This document shows positions 55,801 through 64,000 of a DNA stretch of 64,000 nucleotides, piece by piece. The stretch's first letter is position 1. Every line of letters starts with the position of its first letter. The DNA lies in the NCBI GenBank assembly GCA_947579605.1, contig OX388325.1:5761572-5825571 (forward strand), read 5' to 3'. The notes under the pieces were generated by a model that saw only the letters and a list, made by a program, of their open reading frames with translations, ran no database searches and was not told where the DNA came from. The translations under genes were made by a program, and so were the position numbers. The DNA is from Athripsodes cinereus. Lineage: Eukaryota; Arthropoda; Insecta; Trichoptera; Leptoceridae.

Positions 55801-58800
55801 GTTTGTATGTTTCTTACATACAGCTGATCTGCTGGCTACCCCACTTGTGGGATATGCCGTGATGGTATAGTAGTAGTAGTAGTAGAAATTTGAATTTGAA
55901 TTGAATTTTCGGCATTAACTATATAACAATTTCTAGACATATTGATATGATTTTAGATGACTATGTATTAATTGTTATATTTTGTGAGCTTTTTTGCTAC
56001 CGCGGTTTCAGTGGAGCGTCCACCATTAACCAGCGTTTATCTAAATATATGTGTTTTTATTCACAATGTTTATTTTATTTTGTTACAGGCCTACCAAAAG
56101 GTGTTGCTGCTGGATCTAGACTATGCCCTGGACAAGAAGGTGGAACAGGATCTTTGGAACTTGGGATTCAAGAATCAGATAGAATCTCTGCAGAATAGTA
56201 CCAAGGATAAGAAGGTTAGTAATGTAACGTAACACAAAGCAGTAAATAATAACTTAAGCCCGAATTAAATAAAATAAATTGTTTATCTATGTATGTTTTT
56301 TTATTTGATGAAATTTTAATATTTGATACTAAGAATCACTTTATAAAATGGTTATGATGTCATTATAAGCAGTTTATTCTAGAAATGTCAAAACATTTGG
56401 AACTCATTGAGATGGTAGCCCCCAATGTCAGATATCTGTCAAATATGGTTTTGTATGGAGGAAAATTGTTGCTACAATAATATTATTTGGATTTTTTGCA
56501 AAATATTTTTATATTTACGAAAAAAAAAAAAAAACGGCAAAAATAAAATCTAATTTGAATACAAATTTCCTAAAGCTTATATTCGAGGTAGGTTTTATTT
56601 TAGCCGGTTTTATAATATTTTTGCCGGCAAAAATAAAATAAAACCAGCAAAAATAAAATCTAACTCGAATGTAAAGTTTGCCGGTGTCGAAAAACTTGGT
56701 GTCCAAAAATAATTTAACGTGGTGATCAAAAAGTAATTCTACATATGGCAACAATTTCGTGAATATTACTTTTGCTATGAAATCTCACATTTGACAACAG
56801 TGGGGCCTACCATCTCATATAGTGCCAAACATTTATATATTTACATACACCGTTTTAAATGAATTAGTAAACAATTCAAATCACAGAGTTTGAATGTCCA
56901 AAAGTTTGTCAGCAGGCAGTTTTAAAGTATTGTCGTTCTGTGATGTCTTTTTTTATTTTGATAATTTTTTTAAGTATTTAAAATTTGTTTTCGTTTTCAG
57001 AATCCTCGTAGAGCTGAGAGTCAGACCCTTTTGAATTGGTGCATTCAGGCCGCCACGGGCTTTTACATTTCCTTCCTTCATCAAATATGCAGCTCATTCA
57101 AACTCAATTTGCCATTCAGGTATTTATAAATACTGCGCTTCAAGGTATTTTCTATCTAGTGGTGTTCACACAAGACGACATAAAGATGTGACAATTTCGC
57201 TGGCATAAAAAACAAAATCGCGCGAAGTGGAGATCGCGAATTGTTTATCATTAGTTGAAAATGTTTGAAAAACGAAACGGGAAACTGTTGTAAAGTTTTT
57301 ACCATAGATACTTCAAGATCCCGGACTTCATAAGATGTCACGGATCTTATAGGTTGCGGTGCATACTATACCCCAACAATAAAATAAGTTCCGTAGATAC
57401 GCATATGCGCATCGATCCACCAACTAACAAAAGTTGAAAGATGGTCAACTTGAGACAATATCTTTTTACTGGTTTTTATCATTTTACGTTTATTGACTAT
57501 CTGTTAACACCATTCAAATGACTGATGATATTTTGGTTTCCTGATGATATTCGCTTCGTGTGATACAGGTTGTGGATCTTAAGACATTCAGAATCTCGAA
57601 TACATACCTTTATGTATCCGAGATTCTCATAACAGAATATAAATAACATTTTCTTTCATTCTGTTTATTTTAAAGAGTCGTTTATTCCACCACTATGTAG
57701 TATAATATCAAGCATGCTTTATCGTTTTTAGATTAACAAAACTCAACTCCATAGTAGTAAATATAAAAAATATTATTTATCTTATCCTGTGCTTATTTAT
57801 TTTGAATTTCTGCAACTAGATGCAATGTCCCTCTGGTGATGGACTGTCCTCAGACTTGGAAGATGTCTTCACGCCCCCCGCAGGCCTCCTCTTGTTGGTA
57901 CATCTGTCAGTACTGCCTGGTGCATCTCGGGGATTTGGCCCGGTACACGAGACATCTGAAAATGGCTTCCTCATTTTACAGGTATATAGATGTGTTATAT
58001 CCCTTGTAAATATAAATTAGTTCAAAAGGTGTATGTATTGCCTTGACGCAATGCTTTCCAACAAACCTAAAACAAACGCCTACCTTTTATAGTACACTGG
58101 AAATCTTACAAAAGTGAGTGAAAGATATTTATTCTTTGTCAGGTACTTCATGGAGATTCCGACATTACATCATTGCTTAATAAAATAAAAATAATAATGA
58201 AGAAACTAATGAAATTATGAAATAATCATCAATGCATATGAAACCTGTATAACACTATAAAAAAAAACTATAATACTGTAAAAAATCTGTATAACACTAT
58301 ACAAAATTTATGTAACACTATAAAAAAAATCTGTATAACACTGTACAAAATCTTTATAACACTATACAAAATCCATAAAACACTATAAAACTTTTAGGTC
58401 AATTGGAAGACATAGCACGTGTGTGATAAACTTGCCCTCTGTATATTGATTATATCTAATTTCAATGCATTTTTTATATAAAACTGTATATATTGTGATG
58501 TACAGTAAAAAGTTAATAAATAAATAAATCTTTTAAATCTGTACAACACTATACAAAATCTGTACAAAATTGGTATTTTCTGTTTTTAGGCAAGCACTGA
58601 CAGTATCTCCCAGCAACGGACAGCCTTACAACCAACTGGGGCTTCTAAGGGCCTCACGAGGAGACAGACTGGGTGCTGCCTACTATCACGCTAGAGGATT
58701 GGCTGTCGGGGGCCCGTTTCCACCTGCACACAATAATCTGGCGAGGACATTAGCTCAGGCTAACTCAGTTACAGAAAGGTTAAATGATTTTTAATTATTT

Positions 58801-61800
58801 TATTTATTATTTATTAATTGTTTCAGCGCACACGTAGTAGAATTCCATAATTAGGAAATTTCAAACATGTGTTTGTTAATATTCCATAATTAGGAAATTT
58901 GAAACATGTATCAATCTGGAGATTGATGATTACCTGATAAGTCAAAAGACGTCTCTCTCGTGATCAATAACTTATAGTAGAAAGAAACACTTGTTTCAAA
59001 TTTCCTAATTTATTATTTATATCCCGTGGAGTCCATGGCAAGTAAGTGAGTAGGTACCCCGCTTTTCCATTTAGTTTTCCAGTTTACTGTAAAAGGTAGG
59101 AGTCATTATTTTTAAAAGCAAACAGAAAGTTTGAAAAATGTACCACACCATCTCAAATTTTGATAGAAATTTATTAACATTTAATTTAGTTGAAAGAGAT
59201 CATGCCCTAGCAATAAACTCTCCCTCTGTATATTGATTATGTCTATTTGAATGCATTTTTCTATAAACTTGTGTATCTTGTGGTCAATGTACAGGAAGTA
59301 ATGAAGAGATAAAATAAATTAATATATTTTTGGCTTATATTGGTATAAGAAAAAATGTCACTTATTTTAGAGGCATTAACTATGTAACAATTTCTAGACA
59401 TTTTCAAAAATTTTTAACTTGAATTTCTATGTTTATTTGTTACATGAATTTAAAATATGCTATCGCGATTTCGTGCACTTTCAAGTCTTGAAAAGCTCGT
59501 CAATGGTGTAGGTACGCTGAAATCGCATAGCGTATTTTAAATTCATGTAACAAATAAACATAGAAATTAAAGTTAATTTTTTTTTTAAATAATTTTTTTT
59601 TGAGAGAAATGACATACAGTTTCAAAATTATGGCCCTTCAAAGTTTTACGTAAAATAATTTTACTGCAACAGTTTTCGCAAGACAATACCCTGTGTCTAT
59701 TCCATATTCCAGCACTCCCGCATCTGAATCTGGTCCTGTCAATCTATTGGACGGATCCTTGTCTTACGCCCGGCTGAACCCCAGTCTGTTCCTGGTGAAC
59801 TACATGTCTCTGCATCATCACATCCTCACCAGTGGAGATCTGGATAAGGCTCAGAACATTTCCAAAGGGATCACTTCCACTCTCATCGCTCTGGTCGCTA
59901 CTCAACAGTTCCAACACGAGACTCTAATGCAGGTAAAATAATTTGTACACTAGAATTTATACACTAGAATTTATACACTAGAATTTGCGTTTTTTAGAGT
60001 GATGAATAAATCTTCTTGTAAAAATTTCTCCACATAGAATACCTCAATCTTTCAGTAGACCATTAAAGGATGACGTCACAGAAAAATGTTTGGAGGGCAC
60101 GGAACACCCAACACAACGGAACAAAAACAAAACAAACAAAAAGTGTTTACCACCATGACCATAATATATTATTCAATCGTTCAAAGATTAACGTAACGTT
60201 AAATAATATGCTTTCCGTAAAAGATAATAAGGTATATACATATTTCCATAAAAGGATAAAGCGTACCACGTGAAAGAAAAAGCTTAAGGTGGTAGTTCTG
60301 ACTATGCGTGAAAAAGAGATAAAGTAAAATAACTCATGCTATCTCAGATAGTAAATTATTTCAAAAAAGATACTTGTTATGTATGAAATCCTTCCAACTG
60401 TCAGGGTTGCAAAATCACTCACAATCAGGGTTGCAATATTGGGTGGAAGCTGTCAGTGTCGTTTTTGTTACTATTTTGTCGTTTTTTTTTTCTTATGGCA
60501 TAACATCCTACAAGGATGATTTGCGCAATCTGACTTTCAACTGTCATAACAATCGAACATGTGTTACGGTTTGCCCTCCAAGCAAAATCGAATCCACAGA
60601 CAAGACCACGTGACCTTTAATGTTCTATGGATTTAAATATTCCATCTACATATAACATTATATTTTTAATGATTTTTTCCAGGTGTGCTGCCTATCAATG
60701 TACAGTGTGTTCTCGCTGACTGAGGGACACGTTTTATGCAGCAGTGAGACAACGCCCCTTACTGAAGATGAACAGTCCTGGCTGGATCTGGCTGTTAATA
60801 CTTTAGCAGGGACTATGGAGGCTCTATTGTTGCCTGTACACACCACACCAAATGCGCAATATATTACATACGTGGGACTGCCAGCTAGTAAGATTTTTTT
60901 ATGTATTCTGTCATCGTATGTATTTGTATGTTTGTACATATCTGTTCGTCGGAGCGAAACTACACTATCTCAATTGATTTTTTTTTTATTTATATGTATA
61001 TACAGTCGATTCCGCTTAATTGAGACAGCCACTTATTTGGGACAAATCTCAAAGAACAGAAACCAAACTGTTAGAACATGTAAGCACACCTTAATAATTA
61101 ATGCTATAGAATCTTGTTTATGGTAATCTTTGTCTATAAAAACCATTGTAACCTGTGCATTGCTCTCTGTCATTCTTCACTTGGTTCTGTGAAATAAACT
61201 TGTTTCTCTTCGGCTCTACGTGTTTTTAATAAAATCCCGGATCACATTTCCCAGGATAGAAGCTGGCCTATTCAACACAAACCAAGAAACCAATAGTAAA
61301 TTTATATATTTAATTGGTACAGTAAATTTAAGATTTCAGATTTTGTAGAAGTGAAATGTTACAAAACCAAAAGACAGACTACACTTGACTCATTATTCCA
61401 TTGAATTAAATTGTATGTACCTACCCATTTATTATTTTAATCAGTTTTTTTTTGTGACAAAATGCCCAAGTCCTGATGTGTCCCAATTAAGTGGAATTGA
61501 CTGTATTTGGGTTAGTTGGAGGAGTTCACACCTCTGGTAATAAACTCCCCTTCTGTATATTGATTATAGATATACATCTTTAAAAAATTGATTGTAATCA
61601 AGTCCTGTACAGTAAAGAATGAATAAAAAAGTAAAAATTCTATTAAAATAAATTTTAGCAGGTTAAGCAAATGTTGTTTTCATTAATGTTTAACTTATAT
61701 TTCTGTCTTCAGTCAAGATTCTAATGGAATGGTTGAGACTTCACCCGGAGATGCTGAAACATTCTGCTTTCGTGTCTCGTCCCCAGCTGTGGCCGGGGCT

Positions 61801-64000
61801 CTGTTTGCTTCTCTCAGGACTTCGGCAGTGCATCAAGGATTTCAATGGAGATATGTGTAAGCACTTTCTATTTATCTGCTTATACAGTTTTCTGCAAGTG
61901 GGGAAGCCAGCAAACTAACTGCCAATAATGAATAATATACTGGTTATAAGTAATGGAAATTTTCAGGTTGGGACACATGCCTCATTGCTGATTCAAAAAT
62001 ATTAAATGTCTTTTTAACTTCTTTTTTTCCCTCCATCTAACGATCTTGCCCACCTCAATTTGAGTAAAAATTTTGCTATTGAAAAATAAAATAGACTGTT
62101 CATTTTGTTTACATAAAAATAACTCCTATTGGTCGGTTGAGTCATAGAGGATATTAAAAGACACATAAAGGGATATAACGAGATTATTTTCTCATCATCA
62201 TTTTATTTTAATTTTTTTTCACAAATGATGAGCATTTTCATAGAAAAAAACCTAATGTTATAGAATATTTCATTACGAATCCAACGACATATTGTCGTTA
62301 CATATTCAAAAAGGGACATGTGAATTCATAAATGTTTAGACATTTCTAGAATAAACTGCTTATATGTAATTACATCATAACCATTTTATAAAGTGATTCT
62401 TAGTATCAAATATTAAAATTCAATACTTAAAGAATAATATCACATGCCAATAAAAAGTCCAAACTACAATTTTAATGCCGTAATGAATAGTTTTAAAAGA
62501 GTATGCCTAAATAAAAATGTTCACATATGTCTCGTTTTGAATATGCAACAATGATATATAACTCAATTTTCGTGAAAGTGTATATCAATTATTAGACATA
62601 TCAATTATCTTTATTTATTTTCAAACACTTAAGTTTCTAAAAAAAATATTTTAATTGTGAAAACATAAACTTACATATTTTATATTTGCTGAATAATATG
62701 CATCGGATATGCAGAAAATATTATGAATCCGATGTAAGGTAAATAATGTATAATAATGTATATTTTTATTGAATGGTATGTATGACAATATTAACGGTGC
62801 AAACTGAATGGCTGCACTTTGTTAAGTGATTGAATTAGTTACAACAGATGTTAGAAAATTGCAGTGTTTTTTGTTGAAATAAGTTTTTACCTATTACTGT
62901 TTGTGTATATCATTGATATATTTATTTTATTTTGTGTTTTTCTGTGTCTAGTCTATCTGTAATTTTTGAACTGATGTTTGTTGATCTATATTGTTAGGCT
63001 TTGCCGTTTATGAGATGAAATAAATAAAAAAATAAATAATCTTATATAAATCATGTTTTTGAATACAAACTAATTTTGTTGTTTCTTTTTATAGATGATA
63101 CTATTCCACTGCCCGAAGATGAAGAATTACGTGGTTTCCTCCCTGTAGACAAGGCCTTCGTCAAACTGAAATACGCCAACATTGTTTCATCGGAGATTTA
63201 CGGTGATTCCATCATTGAAATTAAATACGTGCTGCCGTCTGACGATTCAGAAATGTCGGAGAAAGAAATAATCAGTTTGAAGAAACAAGTTGGGTTTTCT
63301 GTTTCTGAAGGGGAGACTCTGAAGAAAGATAAAAATTTTGTAGATTCTTTGAGGAGCTTCAGACTAATAGAGCTTGGAAAGTGGCTGATTGATTGGCAGA
63401 AAAGTAACGGGATCGAGTACATATCAATTAGTATTGTAGATGAGATGGAAGTGTTCAAACCTGTGCAGAGTGCTGTAGACAGTGACCCTGAGCTTGAGAA
63501 GACCATCAGGGAGCTATCTATACTACGAGAGAAGAGACTAAGTGAATGCCAACAAAACGACCTGCAGAATGCTGACGAGGGTAGCGACAATGAATTAAAA
63601 TCTGTCAGTTTGTCTAAATCTAGCGAGACTTCTGTAGTTACCCTAGCGATCAACACTACAGACAAGGCAGCTTTGGGAGCCATCACCTCTGGTGATATGA
63701 GTCCATGCCTCGAGCCGGAGATTTCACTCACACCCTTAATCATTACAGAGGCTGACTTCAGAGAAAAAGTTCGTGAGAAGAAGGCAGGCATCCTGAAGCC
63801 TCAAGGATCCTTAGAGAGGGCTCGTATAGAGAAAGCAGCCCTCACAAGGGCTGCTACTAAAGAGCCTCTGGGAGACTTGACCGATCCGCAGGACAATCAG
63901 GACACTGGAAGCAGTTGTTCAACCGTGTCCCAAGATGGCAACATCTGCAGTGATGTGGGATCTCTTTTGGAGCCTTCAATGCCTAAAGAAAAGGGAAGGA
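52847..64000 (+). CDS. Smg7: SMG7, nonsense-mediated mRNA decay adaptor (3' end beyond window)
   Basis: Ten coding exons in phase with GT-AG junctions: 52847-52878, 55280-55373, 56089-56214, 57001-57119, 57820-57981, 58590-58778, 59713-59932, 60683-60887, 61713-61856 and 63095 to the window end (732 residues visible, still open). SMG7 binds phosphorylated UPF1 and links it to decapping and deadenylation. The N-terminal 14-3-3-like/TPR domain shows LDLDYALDKKVEQDLWNLGF then KNQIESLQ (residues 51-80), YICQYCLVHLGDLARY (exon 5) and PSNGQPYNQLGLLRASRGD (residues 185-203). The helical hairpin domain follows, with EWLRLHPEML and FIELGKW-like RLIELGKWLIDW. The last exon becomes acidic and Ser-rich, as in the unstructured SMG7 tail. 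SMG5 and SMG6 share the fold, but YALDKKVEQDLW and the spacing fit SMG7. Introns hold at least ten transposon pieces. Confidence 0.93.
53255..53375 (+). mobile_element. LINE 3' end fragment in SMG7 intron 1
   Basis: Encodes WKDVTQLAQRRSEWKRLVSA then LCSREER, the tail common to RTE-like LINE proteins (AQ-R-x-x-W-x-x-L-V-x-A), and ends in a GATGATGATGAT run. A related piece lies at 19806-19860. Confidence 0.6.
53774..54300. mobile_element. hAT-type MITE (TAGTGATGGGCGATA), 8-bp duplication
   Basis: TAGTGATGGGCGATA and TATCGCCCATCACTA are perfect inverted ends, flanked by ATAGATAC at 53766-53773 and 54301-54308. The interior is rich in TCGATTAT words. 527 bp, in SMG7 intron 1. Confidence 0.92.
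54395..55110 (+). pseudogene. CR1-like LINE C-terminal fragment and 3' untranslated region in SMG7 intron 1
   Basis: Encodes WNPYFEKDIQMLERVQRQF, then after a shift near 54527 ERLLILDLTPLSDRRKRDDM, IETYKILHGHYN and FNRVVNHWNSLPPELVES, the CR1/L2 polymerase tail. From 54786 follows a 3' untranslated region (GGACATGCGGACTTAGTGGC to GGGCGCTGCTCTTT) ending in A10. That region is the part inserted in the SINE at 4300-4641. Confidence 0.83.
55203..55260 (+). repeat. Retroposon 3' end shared with the 134-bp tandem units
   Basis: GATCAGACATATCAGCTAAG and CTGCCTGTCTGATAATAATA match the inner part of the units at 48623-49025. It ends 20 bases before SMG7 exon 2. Confidence 0.55.
55795..55885 (+). repeat. 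Family P repeat
   Basis: GACAGTTTGTATGTTTCTTA, CTGATCTGCTGGCTACCCCA, CTTGTGGGATATGCCGTGAT and a TAGTAGTAGTAG run. Confidence 0.62.
56310..56395 (+). repeat. MITE family X fragment
   Basis: ATTTTAATATTTGATACTAA, GGTTATGATGTCATTATAAG and CAGTTTATTCTAGAAATGTC match the interior of family X. It breaks off where the next element begins. Confidence 0.65.
56396..56832. mobile_element. MITE with GAGATGGTAG ends in SMG7 intron 3
   Basis: TTTGGAACTCATTGAGATGG at the left pairs with CCATCTCATATAGTGCCAAA at the right. The inner block GGCAAAAATAAAATCTAA recurs three times, partly inverted (TTTTATTTTAGCCGG). It interrupts the family X fragment. Confidence 0.7.
57159..57564. mobile_element. MITE family M, copy 3 (decayed) in SMG7 intron 4
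   Basis: Starts GTGGTGTTCACACAAGACGA and ends GATATTCGCTTCGTGTGATA, weak forms of the family M ends. Inside, CAAAAGTTGAAAGATGGTCA and ACTTGAGACAATATC match copies 1 and 2. Confidence 0.6.
58230..58580. repeat. Minisatellite in SMG7 intron 5, split by a family T tail
   Basis: Degenerate units of the form CTGTATAACACTATACAAAA repeat about eight times at 58240-58390 and resume at 58538-58570. The family T tail at 58395-58535 lies between them, with CTTTTA on both sides. Confidence 0.72.
58395..58535 (+). repeat. Family T retroposon tail
   Basis: GGTCAATTGGAAGACATAGC, GTGATAAACTTGCCCTCTGT and GTACAGTAAAAAGTTAATAA, ending in AAATAAATAAATC. CTTTTA flanks both ends. Confidence 0.65.
58840..59010. 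repeat. Inverted-repeat remnant in SMG7 intron 6
   Basis: CATAATTAGGAAATTTCAAA occurs at 58848 and again at 58885 (with one change), and its inverse TTTCAAATTTCCTAATTTAT at 58993-59012. The right part shares GACGTCTCTCTCGTGATCAA with 42895-42965. Confidence 0.5.
59186..59325 (+). repeat. Family T retroposon tail
   Basis: AGTTGAAAGAGATCATGCCC, AATAAACTCTCCCTCTGTAT and TGTACAGGAAGTAATGAA. Confidence 0.55.
59343..59592. mobile_element. Hairpin element related to the 104-bp palindrome
   Basis: The leading part CACTTATTTTAGAGGCATTA then CTATGTAACAATTTCTAGAC matches 16341-16380. Arms at about 59408-59472 and 59515-59580 pair with about eight mismatches around a 42-base loop. The outer part of the arms (CTATGTTTATTTGTTACAT) is the same as in the palindrome at 16382-16485. 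In SMG7 intron 6. Confidence 0.75.
59944..59990. repeat. Short tandem repeat, three units of about 17 bp
   Basis: TACACTAGAATTTA repeats three times just after the donor of SMG7 exon 7. Confidence 0.75.
60058..60625. mobile_element. TA-flanked MITE family C, copy 3, in SMG7 intron 7
   Basis: GACCATTAAAGGATGACGTC and GTGACCTTTAATGTTC are inverted ends with TA on each side (60056-60057, 60626-60627). It ends 57 bases before SMG7 exon 8. The inner block CATCCTACAAGGATGATTTG is shared with copy 1 in inverse. Confidence 0.82.
61003..61503. mobile_element. pogo/Tigger-like MITE in SMG7 intron 8
   Basis: CAGTCGATTCCGCTTAATTG and CAATTAAGTGGAATTGACTG are inverted ends with TA on each side (61001-61002, 61504-61505). 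The middle (61069-61250) holds a promoter/polyadenylation-like series: TATAAAAACC, then GAAATAAACTTG and TTTTAATAAAATCC. Confidence 0.85.
61507..61640 (+). repeat. Family T retroposon tail
   Basis: GGGTTAGTTGGAGGAGTTCA, AATAAACTCCCCTTCTGTAT and GTACAGTAAAGAATGAATAA. It lies directly against the pogo-like element. Confidence 0.6.
61895..61990 (-). repeat. Family P repeat, inverted and diverged
   Basis: GCAAGTGGGGAAGCCAGCAA then AACTAACTGCCAATAATGAA and TTCAGGTTGGGACACATGCC, weak inverse of family P. In SMG7 intron 9. Confidence 0.45.
62296..62550. mobile_element. MITE family X, copy 2 (inverted) in SMG7 intron 9
   Basis: CGTTACATATTCAAAAAGGG at the left pairs with CGTTTTGAATATGCAACA at the right. 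The interior is the inverse of 42628-42871 (TTAGTATCAAATATTAAAAT; ATTACATCATAACC). Confidence 0.72.
62551..63094. other. Rest of SMG7 intron 9
   Basis: AT-rich, no coding or repeat feature recognised except an ATAAATAAAAAAATAAATAA run near 63018-63040. The acceptor TTTTTATAG is at 63086-63094. Confidence 0.4.

Noticed and set aside
63198..63791. 197-codon minus-strand reading
   Set aside because: It is the antisense of the last SMG7 exon in the window, which has phase, splice and family support.

Overview
The window is nuclear DNA from an insect, most probably a moth or butterfly. It is AT-rich. Its genes are split by GT-AG introns and sit far apart in DNA dense with small transposons: hAT, TA-flanked, pogo-like and Helitron MITEs, a tRNA-derived SINE, and truncated LINEs including a family whose proteins carry WFGHVERM. 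The host genes are conserved animal genes. The insect assignment is inferred from this gene and repeat mix, not from a marker. Positions 20981-21180 are a run of 200 N, an assembly gap.

Layout. 1-7.0 kb: repeats only (RT fragment, Helitron, two SINEs, MITEs). 7.1-9.0 kb: a head-to-head pair, the first coding exon of cytochrome b5 (minus, rest not found in the window) and a complete three-exon CISD3-type double-CDGSH mitochondrial iron-sulfur protein (plus). 9.0-19.2 kb: LINE remnants and MITEs, one holding a perfect 104-bp palindrome. 19.3-28.3 kb: NUBPL/Ind1 (minus), the mitochondrial P-loop NTPase for complex I iron-sulfur assembly; its Walker A exon is not visible and may lie in the gap. 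One of its introns carries a 4.77-kb Ty3/gypsy LTR retrotransposon. 28.3-32.9 kb: repeats. 32.9-37.2 kb: a complete six-exon two-RRM, Asn/Gly-rich RNA-binding protein (plus). 37.2-44.3 kb: repeats. 44.3-51.1 kb: a complete six-exon gene for a C6orf136-type (DUF2358) protein with a likely mitochondrial leader (minus). 52.8-64.0 kb: SMG7 (plus), the nonsense-mediated decay adaptor; ten coding exons are visible and the last runs off the window.

Theme. Three or four of the six host genes (CISD3, NUBPL, the C6orf136 homologue, possibly cytochrome b5) are tied to mitochondria or redox/iron-sulfur chemistry, and two (the RRM protein, SMG7) to RNA. I see no operon-like logic and treat the clustering as ordinary gene neighbourhood.

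Most notable observation. In the LTR retrotransposon the 12 bases directly after the 5' LTR are not a tRNA-type primer site. They are the exact reverse complement of a 12-base stretch inside the LTR. That is the layout of self-primed Tf1/sushi-type elements, here in an insect element. The only difference between its two LTRs falls inside this 12-base stretch. The other main observations are the 104-bp perfect palindrome with a 12-bp target duplication, three identical tandem 134-bp units, and several nested transposon pairs with readable target-site duplications.
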